This document shows positions 1 to 8,115 of a stretch of DNA of 38,969 bases, piece after piece. How positions within the stretch are numbered: the first letter of the stretch is position 1; each line of letters opens with the position of its first letter. Both the position numbers and the translations under genes were made by a program. The notes under the pieces are model-generated. The model worked only from the letters and a program-made list of their open reading frames with translations, made no database searches and was not told the origin of the DNA. Origin of the DNA: Microvirga massiliensis (GTDB lineage Bacteria; Pseudomonadota; Alphaproteobacteria; Rhizobiales; Beijerinckiaceae); assembly GCF_001006805.1 (NCBI RefSeq), contig NZ_LN811362.1:213625-252593 (forward strand), written 5' to 3'.

Positions 1-130
1 AGCATGCCATTGCCTGGAGTTCCCGGCGCGAATGACCGGATTTGGCACGAAGCTGAAGTTGGTCGAACTTCCGCAATTGCGAAGTGAGCGGTCCTTCCAG
101 TTCGGGCGTCCTAGGATCGAGCTGACTCCA
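1..130 (+). pseudogene. Possible remnant of a histidine kinase C-terminus (HWE-like)
   Basis: A short open stretch that enters from the left edge reads GFGTKL and, about 20 residues later, RIELTP-C-G. HWE-type sensor kinases end with a GFGxRLI box followed by a strand of the form R-I-x-x-x-P-x-G. The spacing is roughly right, but the residues between are not conserved and the frame runs on without a kinase-like end. The match is weak and could be chance. It may equally be the unrelated tail of a gene whose body lies outside the window. Confidence 0.2.
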
Positions 131-376
131 TGCGGACATTCACAATCTCTGCTTGGGGCGGCGAACGGGCCACACAGCCTGAGGACTTGATGCCACGTCA
201 GCCAGGTGGCACTTAGCGATAGTGTACAAGGGCCTCAATGCCGCTGTGCTCAACTCTGGTGCTCAGTGGAAGTTCGTCCATCGCGTACTCAGGGCACATG
301 ACAAGGTCGGGAGCATGCATCCTGTATCCCCGATAATTCCAGAGCCCTAAATATTGTTATGGGGATCGCTCTGGTT
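131..376. other. Intergenic stretch, no gene recognised
   Basis: No reading frame here has a convincing start, ribosome binding site or familiar protein motif. The stretch lies downstream of the leftward alcohol dehydrogenase gene and should contain its transcript end, but I see no strong hairpin followed by a T-run. Base composition is less GC-rich than in the neighbouring genes, as expected for non-coding DNA. Confidence 0.5.
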
Positions 377-1546
377 TTAGGGAATGAACACGGAGCGGAC
401 GCAACCGTCCTCCTTGTGCTTGAACATGGCGTAGCCATGCGGCGCATCTTCGAGCGAGAATCGATGCGTCGCCAGGAACGATGGGTTCAGCTCTCCCTTC
501 TGGGCATGGTCGAGCAGGCGGTCCATGTAAGCCTGCCCATGCTGCTGGGCCGTGCGCACCGTCAGGCCCTTATTCATGATCGCCCCAATTGGAAACTTGT
601 CCATTACGCCGTAGACGCCCAGGATCGAAAGTGTCCCCCCCTTGCGGCAGGCCAGGATTGCCTCGCGTAGCGCTTGGCCGCGATCTGTGTGCATGTACAT
701 GAGCTGCTTGGCGCGATCGTAGGCGTATTGCAGACCGGTGCCGTGCGCCTCCATGCCGACCGCGTCGATGCAAGCGTCAGGGCCCCGGCCACCTGTCATT
801 TCCTTGAGCACCTCCAGGACGCTGTCGACCTCCTCGTAGTTGATGGTCTCGGAGCCGACATGCTCGCGGGCCATCTGCAGCCGCTCAGGCAAGCGGTCGA
901 TCCCAATCACCCGCTCGGCCCCCATCAGGAAGGCGCTCCTCTGGGCCATCAGGCCGACGCCGCCGCAGCCCCACACGGCCACCACGTCGCCGGGCTGAAT
1001 GTTGCAGAAATCCGCCCCCATGTAGCCGGTCGGGGCAGCATCGGAGAGAAACAGCACCTGCTCGTCTGGCAGACCATCCGGCACCTTGAAGCAATCGTTG
1101 TCGGCAAACGGCACGCGCACATACTGGGCGTGCGCTCCGGCATAGCCGCCGAACGCGTGGGTATAGCCGTAGATGCCGGCTGTCGGATAGCCAAAGATGG
1201 GCTCCTGCAGCTCGGGCTTGGGATGGGTGTTGTCGCACAGTGAATAAAGTTTGTTCTTACAGTACCAGCACTGGCCGCAGGTGATGAAGGACGGCACCAC
1301 GACCCGATCCCCCTTCTTGACCTTCTTCACCTCAGGCCCGACGTCCTCGACCACGCCCATGAACTCATGACCGATCACGTCACCGGCCTTCATAGTCGGG
1401 ATGTAGCCGTCGATGAAGTGCAGGTCCGAGCCGCAGGTGGTCGACATGGTGACCCGCAGGATGCAGTCATGCGGATTGACGATCTCGGGATCCTTGACGG
1501 TCTCGACACGTAGATCGTTGACGCCGTTCCAGATGAGCGCACGCAT
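377..1546 (-). CDS. Zinc-dependent alcohol dehydrogenase (glutathione-independent formaldehyde dehydrogenase-like)
   Basis: This 389-residue medium-chain dehydrogenase has the full zinc-ADH layout. The catalytic zinc ligands are Cys38 in TTCGSDLH and His60-Glu61 in GHE. The structural zinc is held by Cys90, Cys93, Cys96 and Cys104. The Rossmann fold has the motif WGCGGVG near residue 190. The family oxidises alcohols or aldehydes with NAD(P), and this length and motif set fit the formaldehyde-dehydrogenase-like branch; the real substrate is unknown. The start has a strong upstream GAGGAGG. It lies 14 bases after the SRPBCC gene on the same strand, so the two are probably co-transcribed. It is clearly a paralogue of the dehydrogenase at 5039-6214. 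Confidence 0.93.
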   Translation of the reverse strand: MRALIWNGVNDLRVETVKDPEIVNPHDCILRVTMSTTCGSDLHFIDGYIPTMKAGDVIGHEFMGVVEDVGPEVKKVKKGDRVVVPSFITCGQCWYCKNKLYSLCDNTHPKPELQEPIFGYPTAGIYGYTHAFGGYAGAHAQYVRVPFADNDCFKVPDGLPDEQVLFLSDAAPTGYMGADFCNIQPGDVVAVWGCGGVGLMAQRSAFLMGAERVIGIDRLPERLQMAREHVGSETINYEEVDSVLEVLKEMTGGRGPDACIDAVGMEAHGTGLQYAYDRAKQLMYMHTDRGQALREAILACRKGGTLSILGVYGVMDKFPIGAIMNKGLTVRTAQQHGQAYMDRLLDHAQKGELNPSFLATHRFSLEDAPHGYAMFKHKEDGCVRSVFIP

Positions 1547-1560
1547 GAGAAGCCTCCTCG

Positions 1561-2298
1561 TCAGCGAGGGTCGGGCCGAGCCGCCGGCTGGCGCTCGGTG
1601 GTGGGGATTTCGCCGGTCTGGACGAGGGCCTTGAAGTAGTGCAGCGACTTGCTCGCAAGCGCCGCCGGTACCGTATTGCCCAGCATCTGGGTGGCAATCC
1701 GGCCGAGCATGCCACCGGGCGGATCGAGGCTGGCGCGCAGGACCACCACTGTGCCGCGGTTGCCGGCAGCGGGGCGGAAGCGCACGGACGCTTCCCGGAT
1801 CAGAGCGCCCGCGCCTTGTGCCTCCCAGCGCATGAACTCGCCCGGCTGGTCATCGGCCAAGCGCATGTCCCAGGAGCCAAGATTGGGTCCGGCGCTCCAG
1901 CGTGTCTGCCCGTCACCCGTGGGCTGGACATCGGCAAAGGGCGCCATGATCCGCCTCAAGGTTTCCGGATCGCGCCAGCGACGGTAAAGTTCGTCCGCGG
2001 GAACGTCCTCGATCGTAATCGAGCGCTCGACCTCCGGCTCGTGGCCAGCAGCCGATCGTCGGTTCGGACCTGTCCTGGTCCGGCTCCCGGTATGGCGCAT
2101 TTGGGCGTCGATCAGACCGATGGCGGCCACGCCGGCAGCGGCCGCGAGGGCAAGTCCAACTATGCCAAGGCTAGAACGGCCCCCGAGAGCATCCTGTCGC
2201 CGTTGGCCCGGCCAGGACTGCGCGGCTCCCGTTGCTTGAGTGCGAGCCGGACTATCGTTGCGGACCCGTCGGGGGAGTCCATCGTGTTGGTCCGCCAT
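1561..2298 (-). CDS. SRPBCC-family (cyclase/dehydrase-like) membrane-anchored protein
   Basis: The 245-residue product has a polar N-terminus, one hydrophobic segment near residues 45-65 (a Gly/Ala-rich helix around GIVGLALAAAAG) and then an SRPBCC fold. The start of that fold is marked by VERSITIEDVPADELYRRW followed by ETLRRIMAPF. In related proteins from Rhizobiales such a domain follows a multi-helix membrane region; here that region is short, and a matching separate protein is encoded at 6234-6833. SRPBCC folds bind hydrophobic ligands, but no ligand can be assigned. The ATG is preceded by TGAGGTG at good spacing. It is the first gene of a probable two-gene unit with the downstream alcohol dehydrogenase. 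Confidence 0.8.
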   Translation of the reverse strand: MADQHDGLPRRVRNDSPARTQATGAAQSWPGQRRQDALGGRSSLGIVGLALAAAAGVAAIGLIDAQMRHTGSRTRTGPNRRSAAGHEPEVERSITIEDVPADELYRRWRDPETLRRIMAPFADVQPTGDGQTRWSAGPNLGSWDMRLADDQPGEFMRWEAQGAGALIREASVRFRPAAGNRGTVVVLRASLDPPGGMLGRIATQMLGNTVPAALASKSLHYFKALVQTGEIPTTERQPAARPDPR

Positions 2299-2668
2299 GG
2301 CACACCTCAGTGGTGTTGAGGGACTTCAGCAGCGTCCCACCTGATGAGATCGGATTACTGACGTAAGCTATCGTCGTTGGGCGCGATTCGTGGAGGTAAC
2401 GGTTGCAAGGGCCTAAACGCATACCGGTCGATTCCTGAGGGAAGGTACGTGGTTGCGAACCAAACAGTATGGGCCGGCCTCTATCAGCCCACCCGCAAAT
2501 CACAGAGCGGCCAATGCAGGTTCAGTCGTCTTCCGGGTGGTAACTACCGCCCTGATCGCATCAAAGCCCTTGGAGCATCCGTCGTGATCGTTTCACACGA
2601 TCTCCCACGCTCGGCCGAGGACGGCACAAGCCCTGGTTCGGACGGCTCGGCGAACGCCCTTCCGCCGG
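2299..2668. other. Intergenic region between divergent transcription units
   Basis: This gap separates the leftward SRPBCC-ADH unit from rightward genes and should hold the leftward promoter. The frames across it have no ribosome binding site and their translations look like nothing known. I could not find an EcfG-type GGAAC/CGTT pair or a convincing sigma-70 promoter. Confidence 0.5.
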
Positions 2669-2884
2669 ATGGCCTTCTCGTCGTACCCGTCCGCTGAGCG
2701 CTCCATCGCGGCAGTCCAGCAGGCGGTGAGGGAGGAGCGTCAGATCGGCCTCCTGATGCAGCGGGACGCGGAGGTGGCCGACCCGGCCGCGATCGAGCGC
2801 ATCATGGCTGGCCTCGAAATGCGCAGCCGTCTCCTGAACCCAAAGGAGCGCGAGATCGTTGCCTCCCGCGAGAAATGCTCATGA
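2669..2884 (+). CDS. Small hypothetical protein, 71 aa
   Basis: The predicted product is hydrophilic and probably all-helical, with a Glu/Arg/Ala-rich pattern (AVQQAVREERQIGLLMQRDA). It has no signal peptide and no recognised domain. It ends 19 bases before the PAS-LuxR regulator and could be translated with it. The ribosome binding site is weak. The composition is protein-like rather than that of a shadow frame, but I cannot assign a family. Confidence 0.4.
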   Translation: MAFSSYPSAERSIAAVQQAVREERQIGLLMQRDAEVADPAAIERIMAGLEMRSRLLNPKEREIVASREKCS

Positions 2885-2903
2885 TGTTTTTCCAGGCGAA
2901 TGA

Positions 2904-4793
2904 ATGAGCAGCCCGGAAGGATTTCCCGACGGCGGCATCATGGGCGAATGCATGCGAACCCACGACTGGGCTGCCACGCCCCTTGGGCCAACAGAGACTT
3001 GGCCTCAGTCGCTCCGCACGGCAGTGAGCATCATGCTGAGCTCCGCCTTCCCGACCTACCTGGCGTGGGGGCCGGAACTGACGAGCTTCTACAATGACGC
3101 CTACATTCCGATCATGGGTGACAAACCCAACGGCCTCGGGCGGCCGCTCCCCGAGGTCTGGTCGGAGGTGTGGGACATCATCGGTCCGATCACCAAGCGG
3201 GCCATGCGCGGCGAGGCCAGCTACTTCGAGGACCTGCCACTGACGCTTATGCGGCGCGGCTATCCCGAGGCAACATGGTTCTCGTTCTCCTACAGCCCCA
3301 TTCGGGATGAGACCGGCGGGGTCGGCGGTATCCTGTGCACTGTCTATGAGACCACCCAGCGTGTCCAAGCCGAGACTGCCCTGCGCCGAAGCGAGGCGCG
3401 GCTCCAGGCCGCCATCGATCTCGTCGATGTCTCACCCTACACTTGGGATTCGGCAACCGGTGCGCTCGACTGGGATGCTCGCCTGAAGGTCATGTGGGGC
3501 CTGCCGGCGAATACGCCCGTCTCCTGGGATGTATGGATGTCTGGCATTCATCCCGAGGACCGAGCTCAGGTCGAAGCTACTCTCGCCAATTGTGTCGATC
3601 CCACGGGTGATGGTGTCTATCACACCGACTATCGCGTCATCGGGATTGAGGATGGGGTCGAGCGCTGGGTCTCCACCCATGGCCGGACCACCTTCGAGCA
3701 TGGCCGGCCCGTGGGGTACATTGGAGCCGCCTTGGACATCACGGAGCGCAAGCGCGCCGAGACGGCCCTGCGTGAGAGCGAGGAGCGCTTCCGGCAGTTT
3801 GCCGAGAACTCCAGCAATACACTTTGGATCCTGAACTTCGAGACGATGAACCTCGAATACCTGAGCCCCGCTTTCGAAACCGTTTGGGGCGAGCCGCGGG
3901 AGGAAGTGCTCGGCGATTCCAGCCGCTGGAGCCGCTTCCTCCATCCGGATGATCGAGAACGCGCGCGAGGCGCGCTTGAGCGCGTCAGACTGGGCGACAG
4001 CTGCACTGAGGAGTTTCGCATCATCCGGCAGAACCGGGGCGTGCGCTGGATCCGCAACACCTTCTTCCCCATTCGCGACGCGCGGGGCCAGATCCGCCGA
4101 GCCGGCGGCATTGCCCAGGACATCACCCGCCATGACGGACGCTTCGTGTATGTGGTCGATGCCGATGAGCCCTCGCGTCAAATCCTAACGCGAGGGCTGC
4201 GCGACGCCGGCTATGACGTGAGAGCCTTCGCGTCCGGCAAGGCCTTCCTGGAGGCGGCCCCGGCTCTCGCGGCCGGGTGCGTCGTTCTCGACATTTGCCG
4301 GTCTGGCGCTGGTGGTCTGGTCATTCCGAGGGAGCTCAAGGCCCGGCGCATCGGCCTGCCAGTCATTGTTCTGGGGGACGCCAAAGGCGACGTGACCTTT
4401 GGGGTGCAGGTGATGAAAGCTGGAGCCGTGGACTTCCTGCCGGTCCCGTACGGTTCGGACCAGCTTCTGGCCGCAGTGGCGTCGGCCGCAGCCAGCACCC
4501 GTGGGGAGGATGAGCAGAACCAGGAGGCAGGCCGGGCGCGGCTTCGGATTGCCGAGATGTCGGAACGGGAGCGCGAGGTCCTGGCAGGCTTGTTGGCCGG
4601 CAAGACCAACAAGGAAATTGGACGGGACATCGGCCTCAGCCCTCGGACGGTAGAGACCCATCGGGCCCACGTTATGCAGCGGCTTGGCGTACAGACCCTG
4701 TCACAAGCCGTGCTGGTCGCAACCTCTGCGGGATTCCAGTCGCCCAGCCCAGGGCCGAAGGTGCCTCAGGGGTCAGGCTCGCCCGAAACCTGA
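2904..4793 (+). CDS. PAS-PAS-PAS-receiver-LuxR HTH regulator (FixJ-like output)
   Basis: A 629-residue protein with three PAS-type sensor domains (about residues 45-150, 160-280 and 287-410), a FixJ-like receiver (about 414-530) and a LuxR/FixJ helix-turn-helix (about 551-605, with LTxREREVL replaced by MSEREREVL and then NKEIG). There is no histidine kinase domain, so sensing and DNA binding are fused in one chain. The receiver keeps an Asp in VVLDI at the phosphoacceptor position. It has lost the conserved Thr of the ITG motif (LGD here) and the conserved Lys of the KP motif (LPVPYG here), so normal phosphorylation switching is doubtful. It probably senses a small ligand or redox state and regulates nearby stress or metabolic genes; the targets are not visible. 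The start ATG follows a weak ribosome binding site. Confidence 0.88.
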   Translation: MSSPEGFPDGGIMGECMRTHDWAATPLGPTETWPQSLRTAVSIMLSSAFPTYLAWGPELTSFYNDAYIPIMGDKPNGLGRPLPEVWSEVWDIIGPITKRAMRGEASYFEDLPLTLMRRGYPEATWFSFSYSPIRDETGGVGGILCTVYETTQRVQAETALRRSEARLQAAIDLVDVSPYTWDSATGALDWDARLKVMWGLPANTPVSWDVWMSGIHPEDRAQVEATLANCVDPTGDGVYHTDYRVIGIEDGVERWVSTHGRTTFEHGRPVGYIGAALDITERKRAETALRESEERFRQFAENSSNTLWILNFETMNLEYLSPAFETVWGEPREEVLGDSSRWSRFLHPDDRERARGALERVRLGDSCTEEFRIIRQNRGVRWIRNTFFPIRDARGQIRRAGGIAQDITRHDGRFVYVVDADEPSRQILTRGLRDAGYDVRAFASGKAFLEAAPALAAGCVVLDICRSGAGGLVIPRELKARRIGLPVIVLGDAKGDVTFGVQVMKAGAVDFLPVPYGSDQLLAAVASAAASTRGEDEQNQEAGRARLRIAEMSEREREVLAGLLAGKTNKEIGRDIGLSPRTVETHRAHVMQRLGVQTLSQAVLVATSAGFQSPSPGPKVPQGSGSPET

Positions 4794-5038
4794 TCGTCTG
4801 TCAGGAATGTCCCGCTCGAATTGCTGTCCTCGCTAGAGGTGGGGAAAGCGGGAGGGCCGCGCTGCATCAAACGGAGCGGAATGTCCCTCAGGGATCATCC
4901 GCAGCACTTTTCCCGCACCGCAGATGTTTAGGGGCCACGAGCCCTGACGACCATCCCCGCAGAGACCTGCCCCGTGCCGTAACGAGTTCCGGACGCGGAA
5001 GCCTCTGTATCTTCGTTGGACAAGAGGAGGAGGAAGGC

Positions 5039-6214
5039 ATGCGAGCCCTCGTTTGGCACGGCAAGGAAGATATCCGCTGCGACACCGTCACTGACCCTGA
5101 GATCGAGCAGCCGCGCGACGCCATCGTCAAGGTAACCAGTTGTGCGATCTGCGGCTCGGACCTGCACCTGTTCCACAACTTCATCCCGGCGATGCTGCCC
5201 GGCGATGTCATGGGGCACGAGATGATGGGAGAGGTCGTCGAGGTCGGGTCCGAAGCGAGGGGCAAGCTCAAGAAAGGAGATCGCGTCGTTGTCCCCTTCA
5301 CGATTATCTGCGGCGAGTGCGATCAGTGCAAGCGCGGCAACTTCTCAGTGTGCCAGCGGAGCAACCGCAAGAAGGATCTCGCTGACAAGGTATTCGGCCA
5401 CGCGACCGCGGGCTTGTTCGGCTACACGCATCTGACCGGCGGCTATCCTGGCGGACAGGCCGAATATCTCCGCGTTCCCTTTGCCGATGCGACCCACATC
5501 AAGGTGCCGGATGGGATCCCGGACGAGAAGGTTCTCTTCCTCGGTGACATCTTCCCGACTGGCTGGCAGGCCGCGGTCCAGTGCGACATCCAGCCGACGG
5601 ACACGGTGGCGATCTGGGGCTGCGGTCCTGTCGGTCAGATGGCCATCCGCAGCGCCGTCCTCCTCGGCGCCAAGCAGGTGATCGCCATCGATCATTTGCC
5701 CGAGCGCCTGGAAATGGCGGAAGCCGGCGGCGCCATCACGATCAACTTCGATGAAGAGAGTGTGGTCGAGCGTTTGAACGAACTCACCGACGGCGAGGGC
5801 CCGGAGAAGTGCATCGATGCCATCGGCCTGGAAGCCCATGTCTCGCCCTCCATGCCGGATACGGTCTACGACCGCGCCAAGCAGATGCTGGGAGCCGAAA
5901 GCGACCGGCCGCACGTCCTGCGCGAGATGATCTATGTCTGCCGCCCGGCCGGAGTGATTTCGATCCCCGGTGTCTATGGTGGGTTGGTCGATAAGATCCC
6001 GATGGGTCAGGTGATGAACAAGGGGCTGACCATCCGGACGGGCCAGACGCACGTCAACCGTTGGACCGATGACCTTCTGCGTCGCATCGAGGAGGGGCAG
6101 ATCGACCCATCGTTTGTCATCACCCACACCGTGAGCCTCGATGAGGGGCCCGAGATGTACAAGGTGTTCCGCGACAAGCAGGACAGCTGCATCAAGGTCG
6201 TCCTGAAGCCCTGA
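5039..6214 (+). CDS. Zinc-dependent alcohol dehydrogenase (formaldehyde dehydrogenase-like), second copy
   Basis: The 391-residue enzyme has catalytic zinc ligands Cys38 (CAICGSDLH) and His60-Glu61 (GHE), structural zinc Cys91, Cys94, Cys97 and Cys105, and the nucleotide-binding motif WGCGPVG near residue 195. It resembles the protein at 377-1546 along its whole length, so the two are paralogues or came in together. The reaction class is NAD(P)-dependent oxidation of an alcohol or aldehyde; the substrate is unknown. AGGAGGAGGAAGG lies just before the ATG, a very strong ribosome binding site. The next gene follows after 19 bases on the same strand, so the two form a likely operon. Confidence 0.93.
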   Translation: MRALVWHGKEDIRCDTVTDPEIEQPRDAIVKVTSCAICGSDLHLFHNFIPAMLPGDVMGHEMMGEVVEVGSEARGKLKKGDRVVVPFTIICGECDQCKRGNFSVCQRSNRKKDLADKVFGHATAGLFGYTHLTGGYPGGQAEYLRVPFADATHIKVPDGIPDEKVLFLGDIFPTGWQAAVQCDIQPTDTVAIWGCGPVGQMAIRSAVLLGAKQVIAIDHLPERLEMAEAGGAITINFDEESVVERLNELTDGEGPEKCIDAIGLEAHVSPSMPDTVYDRAKQMLGAESDRPHVLREMIYVCRPAGVISIPGVYGGLVDKIPMGQVMNKGLTIRTGQTHVNRWTDDLLRRIEEGQIDPSFVITHTVSLDEGPEMYKVFRDKQDSCIKVVLKP

Positions 6215-6233
6215 AAGGTCCGGGAGAGAAGAC

Positions 6234-6833
6234 ATGGCTTATTACATCTCGAACATTGCCCGGTCCAAAGGCGACCCGAAAGTCCTCCACTCCGGCCCCA
6301 GCTCGCTGGGCGCGGCCGACCGTCTGGCCAAAGCGTTGGGTTGGTTCAGCATCGGCCTGGGCATAGCGGAGCTGGTCGCGCCGGAGCGCTTCACCCGGGC
6401 GCTTGGCATGGAAGGCAAGGAAGGCCTTGTGCGGGCGTATGGCGTCCGCGAACTCGGGCATGGCATCGTCTCGCTCTCCCCCGACAAGCATCTCGGATTG
6501 TGGAGTCGCGTCGCCGGAGACGGACTCGACATCGCCACTCTGATGACGGCCATGCGGCACGACAATCCGAAGCGCGACAATGTCGGGATTGCTCTTGCGG
6601 CGGTGCTGGGAGTGACGCTGCTCGACATCATTGGCGCGCAGGGGGTCACGGCCCGCCACAGCCGCCCCCGTGGCCGGCTACGCTCCTACAGGGATCGGAC
6701 AGGCTTCCCGCAGGGTGTCCAGGCGGCGCGAGGCGCAGCCAAGGACTTCCAGGTGCCGCCGGACATGCGGGCCGCACCAGCCCTCGCGGCGGTGTCTGAT
6801 CGTGCTCCGCAAGAGAGGGCACGTCCTCACTGA
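6234..6833 (+). CDS. Membrane protein resembling the N-terminal half of cyclase/dehydrase proteins
   Basis: The 199-residue product begins with a short polar leader, then a membrane-type region (AKALGWFSIGLGIAELVAPE, a helix near RVAGDGLDIATLMTAM, and a helix near VGIALAAVLGVTLLDIIGA). It ends with a polar tail containing YRDRTGFPQG. This tail motif and the helix order match the N-terminal membrane part of rhizobial 'cyclase/dehydrase' proteins, in which an SRPBCC domain follows. Here the SRPBCC part is absent but exists as a separate gene at 1561-2298. GGGAGAG precedes the ATG. It is probably co-transcribed with the upstream alcohol dehydrogenase. Function is unknown. Confidence 0.75.
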   Translation: MAYYISNIARSKGDPKVLHSGPSSLGAADRLAKALGWFSIGLGIAELVAPERFTRALGMEGKEGLVRAYGVRELGHGIVSLSPDKHLGLWSRVAGDGLDIATLMTAMRHDNPKRDNVGIALAAVLGVTLLDIIGAQGVTARHSRPRGRLRSYRDRTGFPQGVQAARGAAKDFQVPPDMRAAPALAAVSDRAPQERARPH

Positions 6834-6925
6834 CCTAGCGACGATACGGCTGCGCTCGAGCGGCGTTCACGCTGTGAAGTGACAGCCGCATCCCACACGA
6901 TCATTGCCACGCAATGGAGGTGACT

Positions 6926-8086
6926 ATGCTCAGGCTCACACCGGTGACCCTGCTTTTCGGAACGCTCCTGGCCACCACATCCATGGCACAGCAGAGTGCA
7001 GCACCATCGCAAGGTCCAGCGCAACTGCAGCAGGTCGCCAGCTTTGAACACCAGGTGACCGGAGTGACCGTTTCGAAGGATGGGCGCATCTTCGTCAACT
7101 TCCCGCGGTGGACGGAGGATGCACCGATCTCGGTTGCCGAGGTGACGCGCGACGGCCAGATCAAACCTTACCCGGATGACGAGTGGAATTCCTGGCGCAA
7201 TGCCAAGAAGAACCAGATGTCAGCCGGGGATCACTTCGTGTGCGTCCAGAGCGTCGTGGCCGATGCGCACGGCAATCTCTGGGTCGTCGATCCGGCCGCG
7301 CCAGCCACAGCACCCGTTGTTCAGGGTGGGCCCAAGCTCGTCAGGATCGACCTGAAGGCGAACAAAGTTTCACAGGTGATTCGCTTTGACGAGACGGTCG
7401 CGCCTCAAGGCAGCTACCTGAACGATGTGCGGTTTTCGCCGGATGGGCGGCATGCCTATCTGACCGATGCTGGGGCCAAGGGTGCTCTCGTTGTTGTGGA
7501 TCTACAGAACGGCAAGGCTCGACGCGTCCTTCACGGCCACGCGAGCACCCAGCCGGAAAAGGATGTGGTGGTGAAGACCGATGGGCAGGAGTTGCGCCGG
7601 CCCGACGGGCGGGGGGTCGAATTTGCCGCCGACAGCATCGCGCTCTCTCCCGATGGGCGCACGCTCTATTGGAAAGCCCTGACCGGCCGGACCCTCTATC
7701 GCATCACGACGGATGCCTTGGAGAACCCACGTCTGTCTGAGAAGGACCTCGAAGCTCGTGTGGAGCGTGTCGCCGAAACCGAGCCGACGGACGGTCTTTG
7801 GATCGACGGGCGGGGGCGGCTTTATCTGAGCGCGATTGAGCAGGATGCAGTGAAGGTCCGCGATGGGGATCGCATTACCACCCTCGTCCAGGACAAGCGG
7901 CTGCGCTGGCCCGATACATTCTCGGAGGGACCCGACGGGACCATCTACGTCACCAGCTCCCGCATTCAGGACATGAGCTGGTTCAGGCCTGAGACCGGCC
8001 CACGCCTTGAGACGCAGCTATGGCGCATCGAGCCTGGACAGAACGGGAAGGCGACCGGCTCGGCCGGGCAGTCCCAACGACCCTGA
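6926..8086 (+). CDS. Secreted L-dopachrome tautomerase-related (yellow/MRJP-like) beta-propeller protein
   Basis: This 386-residue exported protein has a signal peptide over about the first 20 residues (hydrophobic core LLFGTLLATTSMA, cleavage near MAQQ). A six-bladed propeller of the major royal jelly/yellow family follows. Recognisable blocks are DGRIFVNFPRW, GNLWVVDPA, LNDVRFSPDGRHAYLTD, DSIALSPDGRTLYW and FSEGPDGTIYVTSSRIQDM. Bacterial members are periplasmic and mostly of unknown substrate; the tautomerase name is inherited from relatives. An in-frame ATG at 6914 overlaps the GGAGGT ribosome binding site that serves the ATG at 6926, so I chose the latter. The channel-like gene follows 29 bases downstream. 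Confidence 0.85.
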   Translation: MLRLTPVTLLFGTLLATTSMAQQSAAPSQGPAQLQQVASFEHQVTGVTVSKDGRIFVNFPRWTEDAPISVAEVTRDGQIKPYPDDEWNSWRNAKKNQMSAGDHFVCVQSVVADAHGNLWVVDPAAPATAPVVQGGPKLVRIDLKANKVSQVIRFDETVAPQGSYLNDVRFSPDGRHAYLTDAGAKGALVVVDLQNGKARRVLHGHASTQPEKDVVVKTDGQELRRPDGRGVEFAADSIALSPDGRTLYWKALTGRTLYRITTDALENPRLSEKDLEARVERVAETEPTDGLWIDGRGRLYLSAIEQDAVKVRDGDRITTLVQDKRLRWPDTFSEGPDGTIYVTSSRIQDMSWFRPETGPRLETQLWRIEPGQNGKATGSAGQSQRP

Positions 8087-8115
8087 CGGAGCCGTTGGGA
8101 TGACAGGAGGCAGCC

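Noticed and set aside
2377..2697. A 106-residue plus-strand frame containing VVIVSHDLPRSAEDG, which recalls an ABC-type 'SHD' motif
   Set aside because: There is no Walker A, signature or ribosome binding site, and the rest of the frame does not look like a protein.
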